DNA of 64,000 bases. It comes from Embiotoca jacksoni (lineage: Eukaryota > Chordata > Actinopteri > Embiotocidae). A program made the position numbers and the translations under genes. The notes under the pieces are model-generated. The model searched no databases and was not told the origin of the DNA. It was given only the letters and a program-made list of their open reading frames with translations. The DNA lies in NCBI GenBank assembly GCA_022577435.1, contig JAKOON010000018.1:6072156-6136155 (forward strand), given 5' to 3'. Every line of letters starts with the position of its first letter. Position 1 is the stretch's first letter. Of the stretch, positions 10,571 to 22,545 are shown one piece after another.

Positions 10571-11437
10571 TGGTCTCCCGCTTGAGATAAATTAACAGAT
10601 GTCGATTGATTTTCCTTCCTGGGCAACTGTGAGCCTTGTTTACACCTGACAGCTGGGGCGTTCTACCCGAGTGGCTGTTTGAGACAAACGTACGTTATAA
10701 TTAGCATTTCTTTTTTTTTTTCTTTTTTTTTTATCAGACTGACAATTGGCAGGAGACTCGGGAGTCAGTTACTTTGACATGTTTTACCTTTCTTGCTTCT
10801 TTGTTAAAGCCAATCAACATATTGTCGTGAGAAAGACGAGGCGTCGCAGTGAGCTTAGAAGGCCTGTGTCATAATCACACTTACACACACAAACCCTCCT
10901 TTCTAAATGATGTTCCACTGCTTTGTCATATAGTATCAGTCATACAACATCTGAATAAAGAGCATCACTCTTCCTTTCTTCTGCTTTCATGGTATGCCTT
11001 AATCACACTTCCAAAGAAACACAGGAAAGGCTTCATTGTCACTCCTTTGTACCCTGGAGACTCGGGCTGAACTTGACGCGATGGCTGAGGCCCCCCCAAG
11101 CGTTTTCACAGCCGTCTCTGTTCACCAGCTGGTTATTATTGCTAAAAATACGCTTATAAAACTGGTGTAGCCTGGCACCATCGCACCCTAATGACTGGAG
11201 TCAAGTGGCGCGCGGCAGATATGCCCTCACATGCGCGCTGTCACAAGCCATTTAATTGAAGTTGAGGAAATGGGAGCCGGCGTTGTTTTGCACCCACCAG
11301 TCAACTCTGTTTTCTTGGACCGCCAAGGGAAGAGAATCTAAAAGTATGTTTCGAAATACTTCTGTTTAAATGATTTTACAGCAATTTATCTTTTTATCCA
11401 CATGCTACTTTACTTTGCATGTTTATGTTAGGGATGG
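10571..11437. other. non-coding, no feature recognised
   Basis: Includes a T-rich tract at 10710-10732. 11180-11290 contains GC-rich blocks such as GGCGCGCGGCAG but nothing assignable. Confidence 0.45.
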
Positions 11438-11640
11438 ACGTTTGAAGCCCCCAACCATTATTTTTTTTGAAGGCGTTCCTCACAGAACCTTTTGCGGGTT
11501 GTATTGGCCTTTGCATGTTTCTGCTGTTTGTACCGAAGCCTGGTAATAACGTGATCTTCTCCTCCTCCTTTTGTTATTTAATGATGGTTGGCAAACAACT
11601 TTTAGGTGTATCACCGCCACCTTCTGGCTGTAGTAACACG
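11438..11640 (+). mobile_element. dispersed repeat B, copy 1, with CTCF-like motif
   Basis: GTTTGAAGC, then GxGTTCCTCACAGAACCTTTT, CTTTGCATGTTTCTGCTGTTTG, TGGTAATAA, GTTGGCAAACA and TTTTAGGTG lead to ACCGCCACCTTCTGG. The same blocks in the same order occur at 47771-48000. The terminal CCGCCACCTTCTGG (11614-11627) reads CCAGAAGGTGGCGG on the minus strand, one position from the CTCF core consensus. Confidence 0.7.
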
Positions 11641-12539
11641 TAACTACTTGCTGCTGGTCAAAACAAAGGAAATAACACGATACTCACAAACTATTTGATT
11701 TATTTGTCTGCAGACTATTCGAAAATTTGAAAATTATGACCCACTCGTAGTTAATATATTGTTCCAGTTCATTTCTGACAGCTGGACCTGAGATGACCTC
11801 GAGCCTGGATCATTAACTGGATCAGACATATTTGAAATTTGCACAAGCCTAAAGCCTGTTGGTGTATGAATGTCTTCACTTGTATAGAAGAATGAGTGAC
11901 TAGTTCCAGAAAGATTTGTTTTTTTGATTTTAGATCATTGGTGTCTGGTCAGTAATTTATGTCGACAAATTGATATCAATCAAAGTGGTATGAAAGTTGG
12001 ATCACCAACTCACTATTATAACTTTTGGAGGATATTTTGCGGTTTCGACCAGACTTCTCCCCGTCTGTATCCTCCCCTACTCTTTTTTGTTGCAGCTGCC
12101 ACTGTCAGAAGCTCTGAGTACTTCAGTTCCCCTTGAACTTGAAGGACAATCTTCTTGCCAATTGTGTTGATGGCTTGCAGTAGTTATTATAATGCGTCAT
12201 AATGATTGGAATAAAGTCCTTGCCATAACAACACACGGCATCCTGCTCTCCGTTACAATAATGCTGCATTCTTGCCATCTGTCTTTCCTCTTCCACCTGG
12301 AGCAGAGGGAGGTCAGAGGTCAGAATCAGCTTAAGAACTACAGCAGCAGACTTGGAAGTGATTCTGTGTTTTGTCCAATGATGCTCGCCAGCACAGGTGT
12401 CGGGGCTGGGATCGCTCTCCTCGCGACTGGACCAGCCAGAAAGCTCACAAATGTCCCACAAAGCCGAGCCATTGTCTCGAGAATCCCACCTGCCTTTCAA
12501 GTGCCTAGCCATCCATGTCTGCGAGCATGTACCCTGCTC
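11641..12539. other. non-coding, possible unique regulatory sequence
   Basis: 12140-12290 (TTGCCAATTGTGTTGATGGC and following) looks unique and AT-core-rich. The 235-codon minus-strand frame over 12123-12830 has no domain that I recognise and low-complexity Pro/Ser/Thr content. Confidence 0.35.
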
Positions 12540-13453
12540 CAGCGCTGAGGTACCTGGCTGTGCTGCTTTCGTGTCGAGGTCTCCTGCAAAGAGAGCACAG
12601 AAAGAGCCCAGAAACGGTCTACCGGGAGGCAGGAGGAAAGTGGAGCAGAGCTGGGTCGCACATGGAGGTGGTGTAGTCGCGGGGGTGGAGTGGGACCGGA
12701 TGATAGATGGAAAATGAGGGTGCTTCCCAGGGAACTGTGTGCGTGTAAGAGACGGCGAGGGAGAGTAGATAAAATGGGCAGTTTGTGTGTTTATGACGGG
12801 CAGGACGGCTGCCAGGGCCGGTGTCCCCAACTCGGAGGTCAGCGGCAGGTATCACAGCAGAGCGGCCGGAGGGTAAACGCAGCGGGGGCAGGTGTGAGGG
12901 AAAGGAAACGGAGAGCCGGTGAAACGCAGAGCTGGAGGGTGGATGATTGAGCAGCGGGAGAGTAGGGGGGTTAAGCACCAGGGTGACGAGCTCGCCCAGT
13001 TTCAAGAGCGACAGTTTGATGGATGAATACGGGGGCCGGAGGAGAGGAACCGAAGGGAAGGGAAACAGTCGAGTAGCAGAGCACTGATGAAGTACGCCGG
13101 AGTTTGGCTCGCTTCCGACTCCTCGCACACCTTTTCGACGACGGTCGTAAGAGAGGGAGGAGGACCGGCTGCAGCCTGTGTACTTCTCAAGGTCCACTGA
13201 CTGCAATTACACAGAACAATAGAGACAGCATGGGTGCTAGCTGACTGCGCTAAACGCCGCTCCTCTCCGTCACAAGAGGAGGCAGAGTGGCTGAGCCGGA
13301 TCGGGATGCGGAGCCTCCACCGGTTTCTTTTGTCCTCCCCTGTTGTCTTTCCCGACCAAGTCGACGCCGCGCCCAGGAAACGAGGAGGAGACGGCGGGAT
13401 TATGTTTGGCTGATTTGAGGCCAATTGCTGGTTCGGCCAAAGAGTCAGATGAG
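12540..13453. other. purine-skewed GC-rich DNA
   Basis: The + strand is strongly G/A-rich with many GGAGG and GAGAG words, which explains several long stop-free frames on both strands. No exon is credited. Confidence 0.45.
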
Positions 13454-13470
13454 CGAGGAGGAGGAGGAGG
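13454..13470. repeat. short (GAG)n array
   Basis: About five to six GAG units. Confidence 0.75.
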
Positions 13471-14828
13471 TGTCAAAGAGAGTGTCAGTGATTATTAAAG
13501 GGTTGGGAGAAGGGGGAGAAGACTAAAGCGTGTCTTTGCTGGGTCTCAGCTTGAACATGACGGACGCAATCTCTCCCACACGCGATCTGCCCTCAGAGTA
13601 GGCGTTCCGGGTCTTTGGCGACGCCTGAGGTCCTCGGCTGAAAGTCTGCTGCTGCGGCTGCTGCTGTTGTTGTGACAGAGTGTCACAATTAACACTCAGC
13701 CGCTGCTGTAATTGCTGAACACGGAGAAAGCACAACGCAATGAACGCAGTGCTTTTTACTGCCTCTGTTATCTCTTGTATTTCTGTGTTGTAACAGCATC
13801 TTGGGGTGTCGCTCAATTCAAAATAGCTACGAGGTCTTAGATATCGGTCACGTATGCGTTGCTGGTTGAGCAGAGTCTGTGTCACTGTAGAGCTGTGCTC
13901 CCCAGACTTTTTGCCTTATGACTCCTTAAAATAAAACAATATCTTCGAGGAAACCCTTTTCACATGTTGCTAAGCGGTCCCAACAGTCTTTGCTGTTTAG
14001 AGACTTGAAAATGCAAAACTAACCAGTATTTTACAAGACAAAAACAACAATAGTAGGCAGAAAATGTCAGTGATTTCTTTCCTAGTCTGTCCATCATCTT
14101 GTGACCTTTGAGATTTACTATGTGACCCGTTCAATGGGGTCCAAGCCCCCAGGATGTGCTCTTCGGACAGAAAGAAGACAAAATCAAGATTAGGTACAGT
14201 GGCTTGTGTTTGCCATGTTACTCGTCCTTCTTCAGGTTCAAGAGGAAAAAAATGTCACACATTTGTGGCTTTTGGTTTTGGTCTGGTTCGTGGTCACAAA
14301 TCTGCAGAAATGAAGCAAGAGTTATAAGCACGACGTTGCACAGACTGACTGCTCGTTTTTGTCCCTGCGTCATCTGCACTGAATGAGGGGAAATCAAAAT
14401 CTGGTTATTGACAGCAAGTCAAACTGGACTTTGTTGAACATTTATGTAAAATGTAAAATGATCCTCTCTTGTGTTATAAAGAAATTATAAAGGAGATGAA
14501 ATGAGTAGTCCAGTCAACAACTGATCATGTATGCAGAGGGGGTCGACGGTTGGAGACCACATCAGAAATCATATGATCATTTAAATCTGTAAACGAGAAG
14601 AGTACAGAAACATTTAAAACACAAAAAGTTATGATGGGAAAAATGAATGAAGAAATATTTCAGAATTTGATTATTTCAGTGAGTTGTGTCCTTCCATTGA
14701 AGCAGCATTCTGATTCTGGAGGACCTGATCGACTAAATAAAGGCTTGTTCAGGTAAATCAACCGTAGTCTTGAAGAAAGACATGAAACATGAACGTACTT
14801 AAAGAACTGCAGTTACGTCCTGGACCTA
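13471..14828. other. non-coding; short CTG/TTG array at 13642-13672
   Basis: The CTG/TTG array gives a poly-Gln stretch in a 120-codon minus-strand frame (13523-13885), which I do not credit. The rest is AT-rich with nothing recognised. Confidence 0.45.
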
Positions 14829-14875
14829 TCCCCCCCCACCCCCCCCCACCCCAGGCCCCCTCAACCCCCTTCTCC
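14829..14875 (-). repeat. C-rich tract, G-quadruplex potential on minus strand
   Basis: Runs of 8, 8, 4, 5 and 5 C separated by A, T or CAGG-like spacers. On the minus strand this gives more than four G-runs. Confidence 0.7.
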
Positions 14876-15551
14876 CCTCCCTTCTGCCAAGGGAAAACAC
14901 TGCAACCCTTGTTCGAGAAATAATCCAGTAGAACATTGTTTACTAAGTAAAGTTTGATAGATGGGAAACACGGCATCAGAACTAAATGAAGGTGTCAGAA
15001 GTCAGATTGTTATTCAGAGCAAAGAGGCTTTCTCAGCGTCAGATCATGCCGAGACGGAAGGTTTCTCAGGACTTTGTAAGCTGGATAAGTTGTATGTAAA
15101 GCATGATCAGGCAGACCGAACACGACCACACTATCAGAAGATCAATACATCAAGTTGTATGCACTGATCGCTAGATTAGCTAAATAAAAAAACGCAAGAC
15201 TCCAATCAGCAGAAGTCCTGTCAAGAAAGAGTTGTCGAGTAGCGATCTCAGAGGACGAGTCGCTGTCTGTGAACCACTTGGGTGGGCTGAGACACACCAG
15301 CATATCGCAGTGGATGATGATGGGATGTTTACTGATGAATGTGAAGGTTGCGTCATTAATTATGAAGGTTGTATGTCAGGAGACAAACAGGAGAGAGGAT
15401 GAAACCACCGTGTATCAAACCCACATCGGTTTGAAGTTCTTCATCCCTGTTGTTCTGTGGGTGAAGCCGCCCTCTCACTTCCCTGTTGAAACTTCCCTCC
15501 AGGCATCAATAAGGAATCCCTGTATTTTTTATTATAATTTCAACCATTTTA
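14876..15551. other. non-coding, no feature recognised
   Basis: Mixed composition. 15310-15330 has a short GATG-rich patch. No exon signals. Confidence 0.45.
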
Positions 15552-15587
15552 CCCCCTCCCCTCCCCGCTCCCCCCAACCCCGCCCCA
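15552..15587 (-). repeat. C-rich tract, G-quadruplex potential on minus strand
   Basis: Six C-runs of three or more in 36 bases (CCCCC, CCC, CCCC, CCCCCC, CCCC, CCCC). Confidence 0.7.
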
Positions 15588-17096
15588 CGTACAGACCTGC
15601 CACCACTTCACCCTTCTGCTGCTGTCTAAGTAAGCTGTTATATCAGTAAACACCTTGCTGTTCATGTCAGCTGTGTGCTCCACTTCCTAAAGAGAGGGTA
15701 TGTCTGCTCTTTGTAACATCACAAAGCGCTGTCTGCAGCATATGCTGTATTTTTAATTCAACAAGGGCGTTTTGGAAAGCCTTGTAGCATGTCATACGCT
15801 AGCAGCTCGCAGCGGCGTTCCCCCGACGCTGACAGAGAAATCAAACGTAAAATGGAGCGCCAGAGCGAGCGAGTGGCGATACAGAACAGATGTTCGCGGG
15901 AATGTTGACTTTTTGTTTGGCCCCTTATCTTTGACGCTGCCATCCTCCGGTAAAGTGAGTGACGGAAGAGGAGAGAATAAAGAGAGAGGGAGGAGGAAAA
16001 GGCAAAGCGGCGCTGTTGGTAGAACTAAGTGGAAGAAGTGTTGGCAGGCGGGATGTTGGATGGCAGGAAAGTGGGACAGCCACACAGCTGTGTTTGGGCG
16101 TCGAGGGACCCCCGAGATTGGTGTCACTGTATTTCATTGTCAGGGAGAAGAACGGGAGAGAAACACTGGAGACGCTGTGATGTGCACAGAGAGAAAGAGA
16201 GAGGAGACGTGTCGGGGTGAGGCAGAAACTGAGACAGATCCTGGAGCAGCTGCTCTTACATTACCCGACGGCGTAAAAAAAAAAAAACAGGTAATCGGGG
16301 GCAAGTGAACCCAACCCACCTCGCTCCTCACGCAGGAGACGTGATGCCGGGTCGCATCGCAGCGTGACCCGGCGGCTGCACCCTGTCGTTCAAACTTCAA
16401 ACACGGGGAGAGGAAAACCACATTTCCCACGATTCAGCTGCTGCTCTATATACGGCAGCGCTGACATGTAGAAGATCAGCTTGACAATTTTGCTTGCCAC
16501 CTCACAACAAACAGCCCTTCTGAGTTATATAAGACCCGCCGTGATGTGTAAGAATTTACGATCTGCCATTATTTCATCCTTACAGGGTGATAAACGGGGT
16601 GATAAATTCCCGTGGCTGAAGTCACTCTGGGGTCAGGCTCTTTTCACGTTCGCTATTTCATGTTTATTTTGCACCGAGTTATCTGTCAAGGTGAAGTGTC
16701 TGAGTAATGCCCCCGAAGTCAGATGGTGAGGATAGCGAGAGAGAGTGCAACAGCTCGACAGCGCCGGTCTCTCCGTCATACAGCCGCTGCAGGAAGAAAT
16801 CTCACGTTCGCCGCCTCGGCCGAATCCCGTTCTTCAGCCGGCAAGAAAAACAGCCACGACAGATCGATGTCTTATCACTCAAACGACCACGAAAAGTAGC
16901 AGATAGAGGGAGTAAACGCGGCGGCATTGTGGCCGTGATTGCTCGCTGCAGCACTTGTGGCGCAGTCACAGATGCTCTAAGAGACTCGGACAGAGTGAAT
17001 GATGGGAGGCCTGATTCGCGCCACCGGCCTCTCTGTGCGCGGATATATGGGACAGCTGAGGTGAAGACAGATAAACTGGACCCGAGAGGGAAGCCA
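15588..17096. other. non-coding with long chance open frames
   Basis: GC-moderate, purine-skewed sequence. + strand frames of 178 codons (15772-16308) and 169 codons (16707-17216) run through it. Both are Arg/Glu/Ser-rich because of GAGA-type words and show no domain that I know. An A-run lies at 16277-16288. Confidence 0.4.
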
Positions 17097-17119
17097 GAGA
17101 GAGAGAGAGAGAGAGAGAG
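17097..17119. repeat. (GA)n microsatellite
   Basis: About eleven GA units. Confidence 0.9.
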
Positions 17120-17268
17120 CTTTGTCCCAGCTCATCCCTGGATGTTTAATCTTAAATCGTCACTTGCGTTTAGGAACCTACAGAAGGAATCGCCCGCGAC
17201 TCGCTTTTGCAGCTGAGCCAGAAGTGCTGCTTAAGTTCCTCAAAGGTAAAAAGCTCCAGTCCTTGAAT

Positions 17269-17373
17269 AAAAAAAAGAAAAAAAAAAAAGAAAGAAAAGT
17301 CGGCAGAAAAAGCAAAACAACAGATGAAAAACACGCCACCCGTTCTTTCTTTCTTTTTTTTTTCTTTTTTTTG
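17269..17373. repeat. A/G-T/C inverted repeat (hairpin-capable)
   Basis: The left arm (17269-17299) has the order A8-G-A12-G-A3-G-A4-G. The right arm (17343-17373) read on the opposite strand is A8-G-A10-G-A3-G-A3-G. Arms of about 30 bases are separated by about 43 bases. Matching interruptions make this an inverted repeat and not two independent homopolymers. Confidence 0.75.
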
Positions 17374-18533
17374 CCCTTGGTCTCGAGCACGCTGCTGGTA
17401 AACAGTGCGTGAACAAGCGGGCTGCAATTTTGAACGCAGCTTTATTTTCCACCGTTTATTTAAGCCCAAAATGGGTCCTGATGGAGTCATCAGCCCCCAC
17501 TCGCCAGCTAATGGTTTAATTATGTCCATCTGGAGGAGGCTGGGACGGGGTGCTCGCCTTCCTCTCCAGTCATTCCTCTGGTAATTTGTCTTCCTCCGCA
17601 CCCACTGACTGCTGCGCTGATGGCACCGAGATGCGGCGAAGCATTCTGGTGGCGGATTGGCCTCCTGCCTCCCACCCAGAACTTCCTCCTTATACTTCTT
17701 CTGCCTCCGTGGTGCAGTGAGAGCCCGCGAGCTGTGTTACGCCATGTGATCCCTGACCCCACTGAAGCCGAGTTTCCCGACAGCAACTCGGCGCTCGAAT
17801 GCGAGTGGAGATAAAATCCTCTGTGACTGAGCCACGGAGGCTTCACGGAAGGCGTAAATGTGATTATTGCTATCTGTACCCTAATAAAGCAATAATCCCC
17901 AACATTTCAATTTCAATGAATGAACTTGTTGCTGATACTATATTGTGGTAGAGAAAATGTCAGATTTGCTGTTAATCACATGAGATTAAGGAAAACAGAT
18001 CCTGATTTCTGGTAGTAGGAATCGTGGTAGATCTTGTGAACAGAGCTGTGTGGTTATAAAATGGAGCTGCTAAAACAGCTGGATACACGACGGGTGGACG
18101 CATCAGTCTCCACCTCAAAAACGATGCTCTGATCAAACTAAATGTTCTGATGAACCGGTGTTCAGAACGTATCAGAGCAACAAAAGTGACTGATGAGAAA
18201 TGAATCTCTTGCAGAGAGGAAGGTGAGATTATTTAGCAGTATAGCTCCGACTGGCGAATGAGAACTGGGAAGTTTGCATCAACAAACAATAACCAGCATG
18301 TACAATACAGAAACTCCGTTTTATCAACAGACAATCCAAGAAAAAAAAAAAAAGGCATTAATGTCTCATCCACATTACCTGATGGACAGCTGACTTCTGG
18401 GAAGTGCAGTTCAGACAGACCACGGCAAGAATAGCAGTAAAAAAAAAAAGCAATGAAAAAGAAATGTAAAAACAGATCTTGCTCTGAAATACCGTAAAGA
18501 AAATTCTAAAAACTGGTGCCGGCATCCTCTCTT
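17374..18533. other. non-coding, no feature recognised
   Basis: 17500-17850 is GC-rich with open frames on both strands but no recognised domain. 17900-18500 is AT-rich with small A-runs near 18342 and 18439. Confidence 0.45.
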
Positions 18534-18569
18534 CTCCTCCTCCTCCTCCTCCTCCTCCTCCTCCTCCTC
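18534..18569. repeat. (TCC)n microsatellite
   Basis: About twelve pure units. Confidence 0.93.
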
Positions 18570-18832
18570 GCTGAGAACTTAACGGCTGACCCTGAACTCC
18601 ATCCCCTCATGTCTCAAGTGCCTTCAGATCACATTTCATGGCTGATTTGTACATAATGATGTTGTCTCGTCTAAGAAGTTGGTTGAGCTGAATGGCTTTG
18701 TTAGTTTGCGGGGCGAACATCATTACTTAGTCTGGGTATTGTTACGAGCAGACTAAGCTGTATTCCCCTGCCAGGAAGATGACATTGAATTACTTGTTGA
18801 GGAATTGGGTCAATAAAGAGCGTCAGCGGCAA

Positions 18833-18834
<2 letters not shown>

Positions 18835-18898
<64 letters not shown>
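18835..18898. repeat. (GT)n microsatellite
   Basis: A pure array of 32 units. Confidence 0.97.
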
Positions 18899-18901
<3 letters not shown>

Positions 18902-20115
18902 TGTGAGCCACTCTGGGTGTGTATTATTAAATTTACACGAGAATGTGTCAGTCTGTGCGTGATGATATCTTCTACTTCAAAAAAAGAAAGTCTGTGATGG
19001 TTCTAGTCGTGTCAGATTGTTTTCATGGCTCATCTTGGCTGCAGATTTTGGGTTCATTTGAACCGGCAGGTACCGTTGCTGCCATCCCTTCCGCACTGCA
19101 TGCAGAAATGTCTCATTCCTTTTGCAAGGGGATTTTAACATTTGAATAGAGGTCTGTTCTGCACAGATGACCTAGTTGCCTTTTTACCCCTGAAAGCACA
19201 CAGTTTTGAATGTGAAGGTCGCAATGATGTGTGGACATAATACGCCTGAAGGGCATAAAAACAAAATGCTACAGGTAGGGCTCCTGTTTTATCAGCCAGT
19301 TTGAATGAAAAGAAAGTGCTTTTACTTTCACCGTGCTTATCTGTTGTTCTCGGTGAAAAGCCGTTTTCCCTCAGATCCTCTGTTCTGTTTGTTGACTCCA
19401 GCGAGGTAGCCGGCGCCGAAAGCCCAAAGCGGTCTCCATCTCGTCTCGCGTGCGTCAACGTAGAGGATTTATCGTTAGCAGATAGGTTTTACGCTAATAG
19501 GCGACAGCAAGGACGCTGTTCCAGCTTGTCGGCTGTTCTCAGCTTCGCCGGCTCCTCAAAGAGCAAAGACTTCTGTCTGACATCGCCGCCGATCAAAGGA
19601 AGGAAAACAGCGTCAACCTGCAGTCTGAGCCTTTGAAAGTTCAAATCACTTCCTCTTGCTTCCTGTCAGACAGAGATGACTTTGATTTTGAGTGCAAAGG
19701 AAGAAGAAAAAAATTGCAACGTCTCGACAAAAAAGCCTCTAATTTAATGACATCATCAGACACATTGAGCAAACTTGAGCAATGGTTCATCCACTGAAAG
19801 TCTATTTCCTTTCAGTTTTGTTATTTTCCCATACTAGATAGATACTCAGTGGTTACAGTGGAGTCTGTTAGTGTCCTGTGGTGGTGTGAACACAGTTTCA
19901 GTGCCAAAATATCACCTAATGTAGACTGAAGTAAAACAATAGTGGTGGTGACCTTCAGAAACCTTCAGCCTTCTTTAAACCTTATGATGTAGGTCAGAAA
20001 AAGAGCTTACGAGCTGTCCACCAAACACAGGACTGCTGCTTCCTCCTAGCCCGGCCTGGAGAGAAGGGTTTTGGGGAGCGATAAGACTCACAGAGGAAGA
20101 CGGAGGGATGCAAGG
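18899..20115. other. non-coding, no feature recognised
   Basis: 19380-19560 is mildly CpG-rich. No splice-bounded coding segment or repeat family is recognised. Confidence 0.45.
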
Positions 20116-20160
20116 AGGGCAGGTTGGAGGAGGGTGGGGTGAGGGTGGGGGAGGGGGGTG
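20116..20160 (+). repeat. G-rich tract, G-quadruplex potential
   Basis: Runs GGG, GGGG, GGG, GGGGG and GGGGGG are separated by one to four bases. Confidence 0.7.
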
Positions 20161-20614
20161 CACTGTAAGATGGCAGCCATGGGGGAACGGTATCGGCCTC
20201 AATTATGATGGGCAGTGGAGCGCTGCTGAGGAGCAGATGAGCTGAGAGCCGGCCCCGGCGGAAAAGTCGGCAGCTGATAGCTGATAATCCCCGGGATGAA
20301 GCGGGACAAACCGGTCACAGATAGAGGCGTCCCACGGTCAGGTGTGACGCCAACTGCTGGCGGCGCTGCAGAAGGGATGTGCAGCATGGAAATGCGACAA
20401 ACGGTGACGTAAGGGGAAGTTGTTTGTCTGGTGAGATGAGAGAAAGGTGGCAATAATACGATGCGGATGAGTCCAGTAAGAAGTTGGGGCGGGGCCGTCG
20501 TCCACGATCATTAAACTTGAACAGTCCTTTTCTTTGTGCTTCCACAAAAAAAACCACAACATCACTCAGATATTAAATACATGAACAGGTTTCGAGTTTA
20601 TTACTAAATACCAG

Positions 20615-20960
20615 AGATGGGAAATGATTTTTGAATATTCGAACAGTCATTATAATGTAAAACAAATCTATTAATATATGCAACTATTGTTCTTTCTTAT
20701 TGGCCCTGTTTTTAAGGGCATTTGGTTGTAATGTGTTACTCCCACAAGAATGTGGCAGTAATGTGCCTAAAAGCTTCTTCTGAACATTGCTCCATAGCGC
20801 TAGGAGAAGTCAAAAACGCTGAAATTATTTTAATAGTATTGATGCAAAAACCCAACTTTTCTCGACCATCTAAACTCAGGGGATCTGCTGATACTGAGGT
20901 CCTAAAGGTTCCCTGCATACCTAATTGCTCACTGGAGTCATTGCTATGCAACATGGCAAA
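20615..20960 (+). mobile_element. possible dispersed repeat fragment
   Basis: GATGGGAAATGATTTTTGAA followed by TATTCGAAC, then TTGGCCCTGTTTTTAAGGGC and ACATTGCTCC, resembles a teleost element with TTCGAATATTCGAA-like sequence that I have seen elsewhere. Boundaries and identity are uncertain, and there is no second copy in the window. Confidence 0.35.
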
Positions 20961-22311
20961 ATGGATGTGAAATATTTTTTTTAACACACCTGTGCATTGT
21001 TTTCCAGAGAATAGAGAAAATGATCATGTTGCATTGGGTTGTATGCTTACACACAAACAAAACAAAAACAAAAAAAACGTAAAGCGTAAAACGTATGGCT
21101 GTTTTTTTTTTTTTTTACCTTCACTCAGGTGACCAATGAAAACATATTGTGGTCGGACGTGTCGGATTGATGCTTTCGTAAGTTCCAGAAAATGGTGGAC
21201 CCTAACAGACCGTACCTGAAGTCAGAAGGGTGTTACAGGGAGAGAGTTTCAGACACCATCTGACCCTCTGACGTGGTTAACTCAGAGCAGGAAGCCGTTG
21301 GTTGGTGTGTTTTGAGCATCCTTTGCTGAGTACGGAAAAACCTTTTGTTAGATTCGTCACTGTTTTTCCTGCTTGCGTAGTTGTCAGTCACATTGCACAA
21401 TGTTACCACCTCCAGCCAGTGAAAATGAAGGATATCCAGGTCATGGCTGACAGTCTGCCACCCAGGGAAAGAGGCTGCATCAGACTGCTTTGCTGGCCTT
21501 TGCTGAGGCATGTTTGTATGTTTGGGTGGGAGGCATTTTGGACTGGACAAACACAGGACTCCATGTTTCCATTAGCGGGACTCAGACTTCTTTTTGACCT
21601 TTTCATTACCGCTGAACAGAACAATGGTCCAAGCACTGCCATGCCTGATACACAGTGTAAAATCACTGTGTATAAACCGAATGTTTCTTGAGCAAAAAAA
21701 AAAAAAAGCAACAAGCTTTTCGTCAGAATCTATTCTGTCACAGCGCCTGCGGCAACAAAATAAAAGTTGTGTTCATTGATGGTTTTTTCCCCCCAAGACA
21801 TGAATCACAAAGCTGTACTTGAGAAAAAAGTCAAGTACCAAACATCGATAGAAAATGTCGTATGGGAGAGGTACTTGTGATTTAAAAGAGAAAACGTTTC
21901 AACACCTCATCAAACAGTTATACCCCTGATAAAGTGAAAAAAGACTGGAGTTGCTCAGACGTGTCCCAAACTATGAGGTGAGTTTTGAAAGGGGATAAAG
22001 GCCAGAATATTTGTGATTGGTAGAATTGTGTGCTCAGTTATTTGCTCTCCTGTAAATGCACTTTAAATTTAGCCCATGTAATGTTGGTAGAAGTTTTGAT
22101 TGATGTGTCTCAGTGGACTAAAGATATGGTCTACCATTAAGTCATTCTATAAATCACTATCTGTCATTAATTCAGCTGTATTCAATTAACATTTCTGCAG
22201 GCTGCATTTATTGACAGGCTAACACACATAAATAATATGTAATAATTCCTTTCTTCATTTCACCGGCTTTTTATGGACGGCGTCATACCAGTGCATTTTC
22301 CTACCCCAATT
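20961..22311. other. non-coding, no feature recognised
   Basis: AT-rich, with a T-run at 21103-21116 and an A-run at 21695-21708. Nothing assignable. Confidence 0.45.
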
Positions 22312-22545
22312 CTCTGCATGAATATTTGGGTCTGGGTACGCTTCATTTAGGATTGTTTTCAGTCGTTGCATCCCGATGGCTGTAGACCTCGGGTTAATGC
22401 TGAAACTATTTAACCATTTAACCAATCAGCACTGACCACCAGAAGAAAAAAATACACACTTCACTTCAGCATCATTGCCCTTGGCCACCTCCACTGGTCT
22501 CTGATTTGTCCACCCGTCAGAGTGGGCAGAGCAAACCTTAATGTA
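22312..22545 (+). mobile_element. dispersed repeat C, copy 1
   Basis: Shares ordered blocks with 24771-25003: TGCATGAATATxTGGGTCTG-like start, ATGGxTGTAGACCTC (TGTAGACCTC at 22381), TTAACCAATC, TGACCACCA, CTTCAxCATCAT and GAGCAAACCTTAATG-like end. Same orientation, so this is an interspersed repeat family or an old local duplication. Confidence 0.7.

Noticed and set aside
12123..12830. 235-codon minus-strand open frame, the longest in the window
   Set aside because: Lies in GC-rich, purine-skewed DNA. The product is low-complexity Pro/Ser/Thr sequence at its N-terminus, with no recognised domain and no splice or promoter context.
13523..13885. 120-codon minus-strand frame with Gln-rich segment
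   Set aside because: The Gln stretch comes from a CTG/TTG array. The rest is not recognised, and no acceptor or donor frames it.
15772..16308. 178-codon + strand open frame
   Set aside because: Arg/Glu/Lys-rich because of GAGA-type words, with no domain and no AUG context or splice support.
16707..17216. 169-codon + strand open frame starting MPPKSDGEDS
   Set aside because: The start looks protein-like, but the frame crosses a (GA)n array, ends in an unrelated region and shows no recognised domain.
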